In this document: positions 51,782 to 59,958 of the stretch, one piece after another
How the letters are laid out: each line of letters begins with the position of its first letter
How positions within the stretch are numbered: position 1 is the stretch's first letter
Source of the DNA: Fredinandcohnia onubensis
Lineage (GTDB): Bacteria > Bacillota > Bacilli > Bacillales > Bacillaceae_L
Length of the DNA stretch: 64,000 nucleotides
Direction of reading: 5' to 3'
Assembly: GCF_031181385.1 (NCBI RefSeq)
Contig: NZ_JAPSKV010000002.1
Span: 186,001 to 250,000 of the forward strand
Notes under the pieces: model-generated
Seen by the model: only the letters and a program-made list of their open reading frames with translations
What the model was told of the DNA's origin: nothing
Database searches by the model: none
Made by a program: the position numbers and the translations under genes

Positions 51782-52867
51782 ATTGGGCACTCACTCAAGA
51801 AGAACAGATCAATTTATATTTTTATTATCTTGGCACTATTGATCACTAGCTCAAATTATACAGTGATGGTCATTCAGCCATTTGAGCCTGTCACAGATAC
51901 ATTGATTCTCGCATCCTTGTTTGATTTAACAATCGTATTACCTCTTTTCTTCTATTTATTTGTGGTTCGAAATCGTTTTTCCATGATTACTCTTCTTCCT
52001 GTTGTGATTGGTTGCTTTTGGTTTGCATACTTCATTGTTCCCCATCATGATATCGCTGTTTTTAATTACGCAAAATACGGAATCTTTCTAATCGAAGGCC
52101 TCTTTATTGCAATTGAATTATTTCTTGCCGTCTTGTTAATTCGTAAAATTCCAACTCTCATCCAGAATTACAAACTACAAAAAGAAAACTCTTTTTATTA
52201 TCCTTCTACTATACGTGCTGCCTTAAATCAAACATTTGGAGAGAAAAAACTTCTTGATATCCTTGTGTTCGATTTTTCCATTTTCTATTATGCATTTTTC
52301 GTTTGGAAGAAAAAATGGGAAAATAAAGCCGACACTCATGTTTTTACCATCCATACAAAATCAGGTTATTTTGGGTTGTTTATCATGTTGGTTCATGCGA
52401 TGATCATCGAGGTAATCGGGGTTCACTTTTTAATTGCCCACTTCTGGAGTCCAATTGCAGCATGGATTTTTACAATTTTTGATTTATATGCATTGCTTTG
52501 GATTATTGCAGACTACCAGGCCGTACGACTCTCGCCAATTGTAGTTAAAGATGGTAAGCTCTTTGCACAGGTTGGAATAAGACGTGAAATTGAAGTTGAT
52601 TTAGACAATTTCAAATCAATTCAAGCAACAATTACCGATAAAAAAGCAAGATCAAAAGAAAAAGATAGTTTTGCTATCACTCTTCCAGATTTCTTTGAAG
52701 AAGATCCACAATTTGAGATTGAATTAATCACCCCAGTTGTTGCTTATCTGCCATTTGGAAAGAAAAAAAAGATCACCAAACTTTATGTAACAGTTGATGA
52801 AAAAGAAACATTCTTTAAAGAATTGAATAGCTTTATCAAAGAAAATCATACTGTAATCCAACATTAA
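51782..52867 (+). CDS. Integral membrane protein, probable ATT start
   Basis: 361 aa if initiated at ATT 51782. AAGGAGG ends seven bases before it, and the extension GHSLKKNRSIYIFIILALL completes a positively charged N-terminus plus first membrane helix. The next in-frame start, TTG at 51830, has no ribosome site and cuts the helix. Seven or so membrane segments are followed by a cytoplasmic C-terminal domain (about 250-361) ending in VTVDEKETFFKELNSFIKE. Similar Bacillus proteins are sometimes mislabelled as beta-carotene monooxygenase; no such motif is present. Function unknown. Confidence 0.65.
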   Translation: MGHSLKKNRSIYIFIILALLITSSNYTVMVIQPFEPVTDTLILASLFDLTIVLPLFFYLFVVRNRFSMITLLPVVIGCFWFAYFIVPHHDIAVFNYAKYGIFLIEGLFIAIELFLAVLLIRKIPTLIQNYKLQKENSFYYPSTIRAALNQTFGEKKLLDILVFDFSIFYYAFFVWKKKWENKADTHVFTIHTKSGYFGLFIMLVHAMIIEVIGVHFLIAHFWSPIAAWIFTIFDLYALLWIIADYQAVRLSPIVVKDGKLFAQVGIRREIEVDLDNFKSIQATITDKKARSKEKDSFAITLPDFFEEDPQFEIELITPVVAYLPFGKKKKITKLYVTVDEKETFFKELNSFIKENHTVIQH

Positions 52868-52882
52868 TCAGATAAATGTATT

Positions 52883-52908
52883 TTACTCGGCATCTTTGCC
52901 GAGTTTTT
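52883..52908 (+). terminator. Intrinsic terminator
   Basis: ACTCGGC-ATCTT-TGCCGAGTTTTTT after the membrane-protein gene. Confidence 0.85.
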
Positions 52909-52995
52909 TCATTCTAAAGGAGAATTGAAGGCTAGTCTATTCTACTAACTTTTTAATATACATATTATAAGGCTGGCCTTAAGGATGTGAAGCTT

Positions 52996-53364
52996 TTGAA
53001 ATCGTTTATTCACGGAAAAAAGACACTATATCGCGGCTTAATTTTTATTGTTGTGTATCTTAATACATTGTTAACTTTTGCTATTATATATATCTTTTTA
53101 GATTTACTAGATCTTGGAGCGGTACATGACCATTATGCATCAGATTCGCACCAAGAACAGTCACTAGATATTGTGACTCGGTCGTTATATTTTAGTGCAA
53201 TTACTCTCTTATCAGTTGGGTATGGGGATGTAACTCCATTCGGAATCTCAAGGGCTGTAGCGATTGTTGAAGCATTAATCGGTTATTTGTTACCTGTGGT
53301 CATCGTGATTCAGTTTCTCCCTCCTTTTCGTAATACAGAAGGTGATAATTATCCGTATGATTAA
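52996..53364 (+). CDS. Two-TM potassium channel
   Basis: 122 aa from TTG 52996, which has AAGGA ten bases upstream; a GTG at 52987 is too close to that site. Two membrane helices flank a pore loop with the selectivity filter SVGYGDVTPFG (about 72-82). No cytoplasmic RCK domain is attached, so the channel would be a KcsA-like minimal pore. It ends in a terminator shared with the convergent gene. Confidence 0.85.
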   Translation: MKSFIHGKKTLYRGLIFIVVYLNTLLTFAIIYIFLDLLDLGAVHDHYASDSHQEQSLDIVTRSLYFSAITLLSVGYGDVTPFGISRAVAIVEALIGYLLPVVIVIQFLPPFRNTEGDNYPYD

Positions 53365-53403
53365 AAATGAGCTAGTCCATCAATGGGCTAGCTCCTCATT
53401 TTA
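53364..53403. terminator. Bidirectional terminator between convergent genes
   Basis: AAAATGAGCTAGTCCA ... TGGGCTAGCTCCTCATTTT, a long near-perfect stem with A and T tracts on both sides. Confidence 0.85.
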
Positions 53404-54147
53404 AAAAGGTTGTTCATCTTGCGCCATTTCAACTAGATGGCCGGCTCTTTCTACTTTTGTTTTTAGGTATTTTTGGTTAAACTCTGACACATCTCCCCAA
53501 ATTGGCATCCGTTCTGAAACATTCATTCCTGAATTTTTAAGGGCATCGATTTTTTTGGGGTTGTTTGTTATTAAGGAAACAGGTTTTGTCCGTAACGCCT
53601 TCAAGACACGAATCGCGTCGTCGTAGTTTCTAGCATCATCCTTAAACCCTAGTTGGATATTTGCTTCAACTGTATCTAGGCCATTCTCTTGAAGGATGTA
53701 AGCCATCGCTTTACTAAATAAACCTATTCCTCGACCCTCATGATTCGCTAAATAAAATAAAGCTCCTGCCCCATGGTCTACAATGATTCTCATTGATTGT
53801 TTTAGTTGATATCCACAATCACAACGTTTGCTTCCAAAAATATCACCCGTATGACAAATACTGTGCATCCGAATTAAAGCCTCGTCTGCATTTTCAAAAT
53901 CTCCATATACTAAAACACTGGACTGCTGTTTTTCAGCAAGGTTTGTTGATGAAAGCTTTTCAATAATTCGATTTGCATCCAACGTTACCTCATCACAAAG
54001 GAGCCAGCAATACCACTCAAAAATGACTGTCTCTCCATCTAAATTCACAGGAAGTTTAATTGGCCCAACTAAGTATATTGCTTTATCTCCTCTTTCAATA
54101 AGTTTAATTTTTTCTTGTAAAATTGATATAATTTCTTTAGAAATCAT
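53401..54147 (-). CDS. Stand-alone GTP cyclohydrolase II homologue
   Basis: 248 aa RibA domain without the RibB half. The zinc motif is ICHTGDIFGSKRCDCG near 92-107, where typical RibA has ECLTGDVFGS. GTP-site motif NHEGRGIGL near 132 replaces the usual QEGRGIGL, and ITNNPKK near 195 is conserved. It would open the GTP imidazole ring to start riboflavin or a related deazapurine pathway. No other rib gene is nearby, and the substitutions suggest a specialised paralogue. Divergent from the MarR gene. Confidence 0.8.
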   Translation of the reverse strand: MISKEIISILQEKIKLIERGDKAIYLVGPIKLPVNLDGETVIFEWYCWLLCDEVTLDANRIIEKLSSTNLAEKQQSSVLVYGDFENADEALIRMHSICHTGDIFGSKRCDCGYQLKQSMRIIVDHGAGALFYLANHEGRGIGLFSKAMAYILQENGLDTVEANIQLGFKDDARNYDDAIRVLKALRTKPVSLITNNPKKIDALKNSGMNVSERMPIWGDVSEFNQKYLKTKVERAGHLVEMAQDEQPF

Positions 54148-54267
54148 GAATAATCCCCCTTGCTCATTTGGTTACAAGTAGTTTTTGATTAATATCATTT
54201 ATTTATCCACCCTAACTTTCTCGTTATTAATGCTTTTGGACTTGCTTTTTATAGATAAAAAGTGATA

Positions 54268-54285
54268 TAGTTACCTAGGTAACTA
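54268..54285 (+). promoter_or_regulatory. Perfect 18-bp palindrome, probable MarR operator
   Basis: TAGTTACCTAGGTAACTA overlaps a likely -10 box (TTGCTT at 54242, GATATA at 54264) and lies about 30 bases before the MarR gene. Autorepression and efflux-pump control are expected. Confidence 0.75.
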
Positions 54286-54316
54286 ATTATAAAAAAATAT
54301 GCATTGAGGTGTTTTT

Positions 54317-54736
54317 ATGCAAACTGGCCATAATCTATTTCACGCAGTGCATCAGTTATCTCGACAGCTTACGAAACATGTGAATGAAACGTTAGAACCC
54401 TTCGGACTATTTGGCGCGCAATGGTCCGTTTTATTTGTTTTAAAAACAAAAGGGATATCAACACAATCTGAGCTATGTGACTATTTAACTGTTGAGGCTC
54501 CACCGATGACTCGAAATATTCAAAAGCTAGTTAAGCTTGGGTATGTCAGACAGATTCAAGGAACTGACAAGCGTACCAAGCAAATTGAATTAACGGAAAA
54601 GGCACTAACTGAGTATCCACAATGGGAACAAGCTATGATTGAAATGAATGAAAAGCTCGTAGAAAATTTCCCAACAGAATTGCAGGACCAGTTATATGAT
54701 CTTTTAAACCATTGGTTCCATCAGATTAAGAATTAA
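54317..54736 (+). CDS. MarR-family transcriptional regulator
   Basis: 139 aa winged-helix repressor. The recognition region TQSELCDYLTVEAPPMTRNIQKLVKLGYV and wing VRQIQGTDKRTKQIELTEKA are typical. It presumably binds the palindrome upstream and represses itself and the MFS gene 17 bases downstream, being released by a small phenolic or drug ligand. The inducer is unknown. Confidence 0.88.
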   Translation: MQTGHNLFHAVHQLSRQLTKHVNETLEPFGLFGAQWSVLFVLKTKGISTQSELCDYLTVEAPPMTRNIQKLVKLGYVRQIQGTDKRTKQIELTEKALTEYPQWEQAMIEMNEKLVENFPTELQDQLYDLLNHWFHQIKN

Positions 54737-54753
54737 CACCAGGGAGGAAAACT

Positions 54754-55977
54754 ATGGGGAAACAAAAACTTTGGACAAAGGATTTCATTAATCTTTCGGT
54801 TAGTAACTTTTTTGTATTTTTGACGTTTTATTATTTATTAGTTTCGTTGCCGGTATACACGTTGAATGATTTGGACGGAAATGAATTAGAAGCAGGGCTC
54901 ATGGTTACTGTATTTTTATTCTCTGCAATCATCGTCCGTCCATTTGCGGGTCAATGGTTAAATACCATTGGTAAAAAGAAGGTTCTTACGCTTTCATTAC
55001 TTATTTTCATGATTTCATCGCTATTCTATTTCTTCACTCCATCCATCTACTCGGTTTTATTGTTACGTTTATTCCATGGAATTGGTTTCGGAATGGCAAC
55101 AACCGCTGCTGGAGGTATTGTTGCAGATATTATCCCCGATTCTCGAAAAGGAGAAGGCATGGGATATTTTATTATGTCAAACAACTTAGCGATGGTTATT
55201 GGTCCATTCTTAGGGTTAACACTACTGAATAGAACCGGAATGAACAGCGTGTTTTTTGTTGGAGCGATTTGTTCGATTCTTGCATTGGTAACAGGCTATT
55301 TTGTAAAAGTTCCTGAAAGAGCACAAGAAGAATTAATACAACAAAAAGCAGTAAAAACAAAATTGTCTTTCGGGGATCTGTTCGAGGTTCCTGCGATAAA
55401 AATTTCGATTGTCGGTGGACTATTAGGGATTGTATACTCTTCCCTCTTATCCTTCGTTTCCGTATATGCCCAAGAAATTGGATTGTTTGAGGTTTCAAGC
55501 TTCTTTTTTGTGGTATATGCAGTTGTACTTTTAGTATCTAGACCTTTCACTGGAAGATGGTTTGATCAATACGGTGCAAATAAAATTGTCTATCCATCCA
55601 TCGTAGTGTTTGCAATTGGAATGTTGTTTCTCGGAACTTCATCAACTTCCTTTATGTTTTTATTAGCTGCTGCCTTAATCGGTTTAGGCTGGGGAACATT
55701 ATTCCCAAGCTTCCAAACAATAGCTGTTCAAGCTGCAGCCCCTACACGTAGAGGAACAGCAACCGCTACATTCTTATCCATTTATGACACTGGAATCGGT
55801 TTAGGTTCATCAATAGTCGGCCTTCTAAGTGCACAAATCGGGCTCGGCACGTTTTATTTCTTCAGTGGCTTTTATGTGTTATTCGGGATTATACTTTATT
55901 ATTTTCTTCATGATCGAAAAACAAAATTTGATGTACAAAAGGAACAAACTTATCATCAAACATCAGAATCAATCTAG
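54754..55977 (+). CDS. MFS efflux transporter
   Basis: 407 aa, 12 membrane segments. The loop 2-3 motif A (GQWLNTIGKKKVL, about 69-81) and its repeat in the C-terminal half (GRWFDQYGANKI) are present, and the middle holds a short cytoplasmic loop. AGGGAGG precedes the ATG. Pairing with a MarR repressor and operator points to drug or metabolite efflux; the substrate cannot be read from sequence. Confidence 0.88.
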   Translation: MGKQKLWTKDFINLSVSNFFVFLTFYYLLVSLPVYTLNDLDGNELEAGLMVTVFLFSAIIVRPFAGQWLNTIGKKKVLTLSLLIFMISSLFYFFTPSIYSVLLLRLFHGIGFGMATTAAGGIVADIIPDSRKGEGMGYFIMSNNLAMVIGPFLGLTLLNRTGMNSVFFVGAICSILALVTGYFVKVPERAQEELIQQKAVKTKLSFGDLFEVPAIKISIVGGLLGIVYSSLLSFVSVYAQEIGLFEVSSFFFVVYAVVLLVSRPFTGRWFDQYGANKIVYPSIVVFAIGMLFLGTSSTSFMFLLAAALIGLGWGTLFPSFQTIAVQAAAPTRRGTATATFLSIYDTGIGLGSSIVGLLSAQIGLGTFYFFSGFYVLFGIILYYFLHDRKTKFDVQKEQTYHQTSESI

Positions 55978-56012
55978 GATAGAAGGGATTTTCCTTTTCT
56001 GTCCTTTTTTTA
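55975..56012 (+). terminator. Intrinsic terminator of the MarR-MFS operon
   Basis: AGGATAGAAGG ... CCTTTTCTGTCCT followed by TTTTTT; the 5' arm starts at the MFS stop codon. Confidence 0.8.
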
Positions 56013-56115
56013 TTAAACAGATTATGTATTTCTAATAAGCAGATGATTAGATTGGCATGATGTTAATGGGTATAATTATGATTGAATACTATTTTACATA
56101 AGGAGTGATTGTACA

Positions 56116-56679
56116 ATGTTTGATGTTATTATTGTCGGCGCTGGTCCTGCTGGCGCAAGTGCAGCTTTATTTACATCTAAGGCTGGTAAAAAAACATTAC
56201 TTTTAGATAGTGATAAAGGTATGACCAAGCGTGCTTGGGTTGAAAACCATTATGGCGTTACGGAAATTGAAGGCCCTGAACTAGTTGAAATTGGCCAAAA
56301 ACAAGCTGCAAAATTTGGTGCTGAAGTTGTACAACAGGCGGTTACTACTGTTGAAAAAACTGAAAACGGTTTTAAGGTTGTAACGGATAACGGTGATTAC
56401 GAAGGAAAATACGTGGTTTTTGCAACTGGAGCTTTAACGGACGTAGCTGCTGCTGCAGGAGTTGCTACTAAAGAAGGCACTGAGCCTCGTATTAAAACAG
56501 TTCTAAATGTTGATGCATCTGGTAAAACAAATGTTGAGGGTATCTGGGCCGCTGGTACATGTGCAGGTGTAAGTGTTCATACAATTATTACGGCTGGTGA
56601 CGGTGCAAAAGTTGCAATTAATATCATCAGTGAAATCAATGGTGAGCGTTATGTTGACCATGACGTGTTAAAAAAATAA
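56116..56679 (+). CDS. Minimal thioredoxin-reductase-like flavoprotein
   Basis: 187 aa. FAD-binding DVIIVGAGPAGASAAL (about 3-18), VVFATGALTDV near 98 and the C-terminal FAD motif GIWAAGTCAGVSVHTIITAGDGAKVA near 147-172 are present. The whole NAD(P)H domain and redox CxxC of thioredoxin reductase are missing, so this is a single-domain FAD protein. It may pair with another protein for electron supply. Own promoter region and terminator. Confidence 0.8.
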   Translation: MFDVIIVGAGPAGASAALFTSKAGKKTLLLDSDKGMTKRAWVENHYGVTEIEGPELVEIGQKQAAKFGAEVVQQAVTTVEKTENGFKVVTDNGDYEGKYVVFATGALTDVAAAAGVATKEGTEPRIKTVLNVDASGKTNVEGIWAAGTCAGVSVHTIITAGDGAKVAINIISEINGERYVDHDVLKK

Positions 56680-56692
56680 AATGTCATTATAA

Positions 56693-56726
56693 AGCCAGGT
56701 GAATAAATTTTCACCTGGTTTTTTTT
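56693..56726 (+). terminator. Intrinsic terminator of the flavoprotein gene
   Basis: CCAGGTGAA (56695-56703) and TTCACCTGG (56710-56718), then eight T. Confidence 0.92.
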
Positions 56727-56857
56727 CATAAGGATGTGACTACCAATAAAGGCTAAAATTGTACAGAATAAGGTCGATGCCAGTAATCATTATCTGAAAC
56801 TATTTTTAAATATGAACGTAATACATAATAGGAATAAAAACAGAAAGAGGCATGCAA

Positions 56858-57667
56858 ATGGAATCGAAACATATACTTGAAAGTGAACTAAAAAAGATAG
56901 AAGCATGGGAAAAAGACCAGAGTGGTTTATGGTTTTGGGAACGAATTGGTCGACTCCCATTTAAGCTTCTAGATAAACTAACTCCTAAGTTTATCCATGA
57001 AAAAATCGGCATTTTGCTTGATGAAATTGGAAGCTACATACAAAACGGTGGTAAATATCTCATCCAGGAAAAAGCCATTTTTAATCTAATTGAAAAAAAA
57101 GCAAATACGCCCATTGAAAAGATTGCAGATATCGAACAAATCCCGCTTCAAAAAATGATGGAAGTCAGCCAAGAGCATTCAGAAAAATGGGCAAAAGTAG
57201 CCACCCTGCAAGGAGCAACAACGGGGGTCGGAGGTATATTTACACTTGCAATCGATATTCCTGCTTTGCTCGGAATGTCATTAAAAACACTTCAAGAGAT
57301 CGCAATTATACATGGATTTGATCCAAACGATAAAAACGAGCGAATTTTTATTATAAAATGTTTACAGTTCTCTTCTGCTGATGTAGTTGGGAAGCAGGCG
57401 ATTCTAAAGGAACTTTCCTCCTTTTATCAAGGCAGAAATTCTTCGAATGAAATGATGTCACAACTCCAAGGTTGGCGTGAGGTTGTGTACACCTATCGCG
57501 ACTCATTTGGATGGAAGAAACTTTTTCAAATGATACCAATTGCAGGGATTCTTTTTGGAGCTGTCTCCAATCGCTCGATGATTCAAGATCTCACGGAGAC
57601 TGGAAATATGTTATACCGAAAAAGAAGAATTCTGGAAAGATTACAAGATGAAGCTCCAGCATCCTAA
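56858..57667 (+). CDS. EcsC-family protein
   Basis: 269 aa from the ATG at 56858, for which AAAGAGG is well spaced; an ATG two codons earlier is too close. The EcsC-family core TLQGATTGVGGIFTLAIDIPALLGMSLKTLQEIA (seen in two overlapping parts, about 119-152) and a membrane-associated tail are present. EcsC is a peripheral membrane protein of unknown biochemical role, named from the ecsABC operon; here it stands alone. Confidence 0.83.
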   Translation: MESKHILESELKKIEAWEKDQSGLWFWERIGRLPFKLLDKLTPKFIHEKIGILLDEIGSYIQNGGKYLIQEKAIFNLIEKKANTPIEKIADIEQIPLQKMMEVSQEHSEKWAKVATLQGATTGVGGIFTLAIDIPALLGMSLKTLQEIAIIHGFDPNDKNERIFIIKCLQFSSADVVGKQAILKELSSFYQGRNSSNEMMSQLQGWREVVYTYRDSFGWKKLFQMIPIAGILFGAVSNRSMIQDLTETGNMLYRKRRILERLQDEAPAS

Positions 57668-57692
57668 AAGTCCCATTTTTATGGGTCTTTTT
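57666..57692 (+). terminator. Intrinsic terminator of the EcsC-family gene
   Basis: AAAGTCCCAT-TTTT-ATGGGTCTTTTTT with one mismatch, starting at the stop codon. Confidence 0.78.
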
Positions 57693-57786
57693 TAGGATTA
57701 AGTACTCCCTCACAACTAGTCGGTCACATTTTTTATTAAAGTCGAATAAGATACTCAAGAGACTAACACAAAGGAGTTATCAACTT

Positions 57787-58446
57787 ATGAAATGGAAAAA
57801 TTACGGATTATGGGTCTCTCTTGGATCGATTTTATATATGGTATTTAAAGACTTAGGTATGCAAATAGATTTAACTGAATGGGAAACATACGTGACTGCA
57901 ATATTAGGATTACTGGGAGCTTTAGGGATTATTTCAAATCCGGATAAAGGTAAAGGCTTCTTTGACAAAATACCTGATACACCTGTTGAGGCAGTTGCAC
58001 AAGTTACAGAACAATTGCAGAACCAGCCTCCTAACGGTCATGACGGAAATACACCACAAAACCACATACAGAATCCAACTAATCTCCACCAGAACCAAAG
58101 CTATACGTCAAAACAAACAATGGGCAACACACCGCAACAGCAACCACCGAATCAAATGGAACCCGTTCAATCTCAATATCAAGTAAACCAATTCCAAAAT
58201 GAATACCAAGATTACGAAAACCAAACAAATCATACTCAACAATTCCAACAACACCAAGAATATCAAAATCAAAGTAATGTAAATAATGCGACTTATACGC
58301 AAGAACTCGAACCAGCACAGGTTCAATCTGAAGTTAATATAGACTCTAATCAGTATGCCGAAGTGTCTAGTCAAGAGCAGACACCAAGTAATTTTGACAG
58401 AAGCTCTATTCACGGAATGCCAGCACCGCCAAATGAGCATATGTAG
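57787..58446 (+). CDS. Holin-like membrane protein with Q/N-rich tail
   Basis: 219 aa. Residues 1-62 hold two hydrophobic segments and end in ALGIISNPDKGKGFFD, closely resembling the phi-LC3 type phage holin domain (usually LGIVNDPTTKGLSDS). Residues 70-219 are a disordered region of about 150 residues dominated by Gln, Asn, Pro, Tyr and His. No other phage gene is nearby. Some Bacillus holin-like proteins act in spores or in cell lysis; the prion-like tail is unusual. Start ATG with AAGGAG upstream. Confidence 0.75.
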   Translation: MKWKNYGLWVSLGSILYMVFKDLGMQIDLTEWETYVTAILGLLGALGIISNPDKGKGFFDKIPDTPVEAVAQVTEQLQNQPPNGHDGNTPQNHIQNPTNLHQNQSYTSKQTMGNTPQQQPPNQMEPVQSQYQVNQFQNEYQDYENQTNHTQQFQQHQEYQNQSNVNNATYTQELEPAQVQSEVNIDSNQYAEVSSQEQTPSNFDRSSIHGMPAPPNEHM

Positions 58447-58457
58447 TAAGTTTTTCC

Positions 58458-58484
58458 AAGCACCTGGTCAGCAGGTGCTTTTTC
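58458..58484 (+). terminator. Intrinsic terminator of the holin-like gene
   Basis: AAGCACCTG-GTCAG-CAGGTGCTT followed by TTT. Confidence 0.88.
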
Positions 58485-58563
58485 ATTAAAATAATATGAA
58501 TAATTAACTGGGAAATATAAGAAAATAGATATATAGAAATTGAAGTGTGGTGGATAAAACGAT

Positions 58564-59031
58564 GTGAAAGCAGTAGAACGTATATTTTGGAGTATCGCAT
58601 TACCAGGGTTCGGACAATTATTAAATAAACAATATGTGAAGGGGCTAACTTTTATTTTCTTAGAGTTTTTGGTCAATACCTTCGCAAATTTTAATCATGC
58701 CATTATGTTAAGCTTTTTAGGAGAAACACAGCGAGCGCTTACATCAATCAATTATGGATGGCTCATGTTTTACCCTTGTCTCTACTTTTTCGCCATGTGG
58801 GATGCGTTTAAAGAGGCTGGTGGGGGAAAAGCACCGTACTCCTTTTTACCGTTTGCATTTTGTGCCTATTTTGTTACCGTTGGCCTAATGGTCGCACCTA
58901 AGGCGATTTTTTGGGGAATTACATTTGGACCTGTCTTTTTCCCAATGATGTGTGTAATTCCAGGATTAATTGTTGGCTTTCTCTTAAGAAAAATTATCCT
59001 AGTCTTTAGTAAAGAGGACGCCCTCGTGTAA
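58564..59031 (+). CDS. Small multi-pass membrane protein, 155 aa
   Basis: GTG start; GGTGG lies ten bases upstream. The opening IALPGFGQLLNKQYVKGL resembles TM2/YidC-associated small membrane proteins. Four hydrophobic stretches follow (about 25-45, 60-80, 92-115, 120-145), with FAMWDAFKEAGGG between the second and third. Function is unknown. It is followed by a bidirectional terminator and converges on the CheR gene. Confidence 0.7.
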   Translation: MKAVERIFWSIALPGFGQLLNKQYVKGLTFIFLEFLVNTFANFNHAIMLSFLGETQRALTSINYGWLMFYPCLYFFAMWDAFKEAGGGKAPYSFLPFAFCAYFVTVGLMVAPKAIFWGITFGPVFFPMMCVIPGLIVGFLLRKIILVFSKEDALV

Positions 59032-59042
59032 TACATATAGCA

Positions 59043-59074
59043 AAAGGTTGCTGACTATATTAACAGCAACCTTT
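59043..59074. terminator. Bidirectional terminator
   Basis: AAAGGTTGCTG (59043-59053) and CAGCAACCTTT (59064-59074), perfect arms between convergent genes. Confidence 0.9.
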
Positions 59075-59079
59075 ACCAT

Positions 59080-59940
59080 TTATTTCACCTTTTTATACAA
59101 TTTTTGTTTTTTACTAATTTCCTCGTAATAATCGTCTTTGTCCGTATAATAAATGGTTTCCTTATCACCCAGACCTAGTATGCCAAACATTGCTAAGCTC
59201 TCATAGAACAAATTATGAACCCGCTTCTGTAATTCTTTATTAAAATAAATGAGAACATTTCTGCACAAAATGACATGGAACTCATTGAATGATCGGTCTG
59301 TCACTAAATTGTGCTGTGCAAATACGACATTACTAGATAAATGCGAATGGAATTTCACACCATTATCGGTAACCGTGTAGTAGTCTGAAAAAGCATTATT
59401 TCCACCAGCCTGCAAATAGTTCTTCGTATACTTCTTCATATTCTCTAACGGGTATCTACCTGATTTGGCAATCTTTAATACATCGGCATTAATATCTGTC
59501 GCATAAATTTTGGTCTTCTCATAGAGTCCCTCTTCAAGAAGAAGTATTGCCATCGAGTATACCTCTTCACCTGTAGAACATCCCGCATGCCAAATACGGA
59601 TTGATGGATATGTTCGCAATAATGGAACAACCTTTTCTCGAAAATCTAAAAAGAATAAGGGATCCCTGAACATCTCTGTTACATTAATCGAGAAATCAGC
59701 AATCAATCTGCGCAAACATGCAGGATCATGAAGAATTTTCTCAAGTAGCCCTGTTATACTTGAAAGCTTTTCAGCCTCTACTCGATGCTGGACTCTTCTT
59801 CTTATCGAATTGTATGCATAGCTTCGAAAGTCATAGCCACACCACTTATAAAGACCTTGCAGTAATAATTCGATTTCAATTCTCTCAAGATTTGAGTTTT
59901 CCTTTGTTTCAAGACTTATTTCATCAAATTGAGTATTCAT
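59080..59940 (-). CDS. CheR-type protein-glutamate methyltransferase
   Basis: 286 aa. N-terminal helical CheR domain (about 20-85, with FSINVTEMFRDPLFF) followed by the SAM-binding fold: IWHAGCSTGEEVYSMAIL near 114-131, IYATDINADVLKIAKSG near 143-159 and ILCRNVLIYFN near 223-233. It methylates glutamates of receptor proteins. No chemoreceptor or CheB is visible; it lies 18 bases after the hybrid kinase, so it may act on that kinase or serve a separate receptor. Confidence 0.88.
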   Translation of the reverse strand: MNTQFDEISLETKENSNLERIEIELLLQGLYKWCGYDFRSYAYNSIRRRVQHRVEAEKLSSITGLLEKILHDPACLRRLIADFSINVTEMFRDPLFFLDFREKVVPLLRTYPSIRIWHAGCSTGEEVYSMAILLLEEGLYEKTKIYATDINADVLKIAKSGRYPLENMKKYTKNYLQAGGNNAFSDYYTVTDNGVKFHSHLSSNVVFAQHNLVTDRSFNEFHVILCRNVLIYFNKELQKRVHNLFYESLAMFGILGLGDKETIYYTDKDDYYEEISKKQKLYKKVK

Positions 59941-59958
59941 AGTTTAAGGAGTCCCTTC

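Noticed and set aside
57787-58446. Remnant prophage
   Set aside because: Only one holin-like gene; no endolysin, structural or integrase genes around it.
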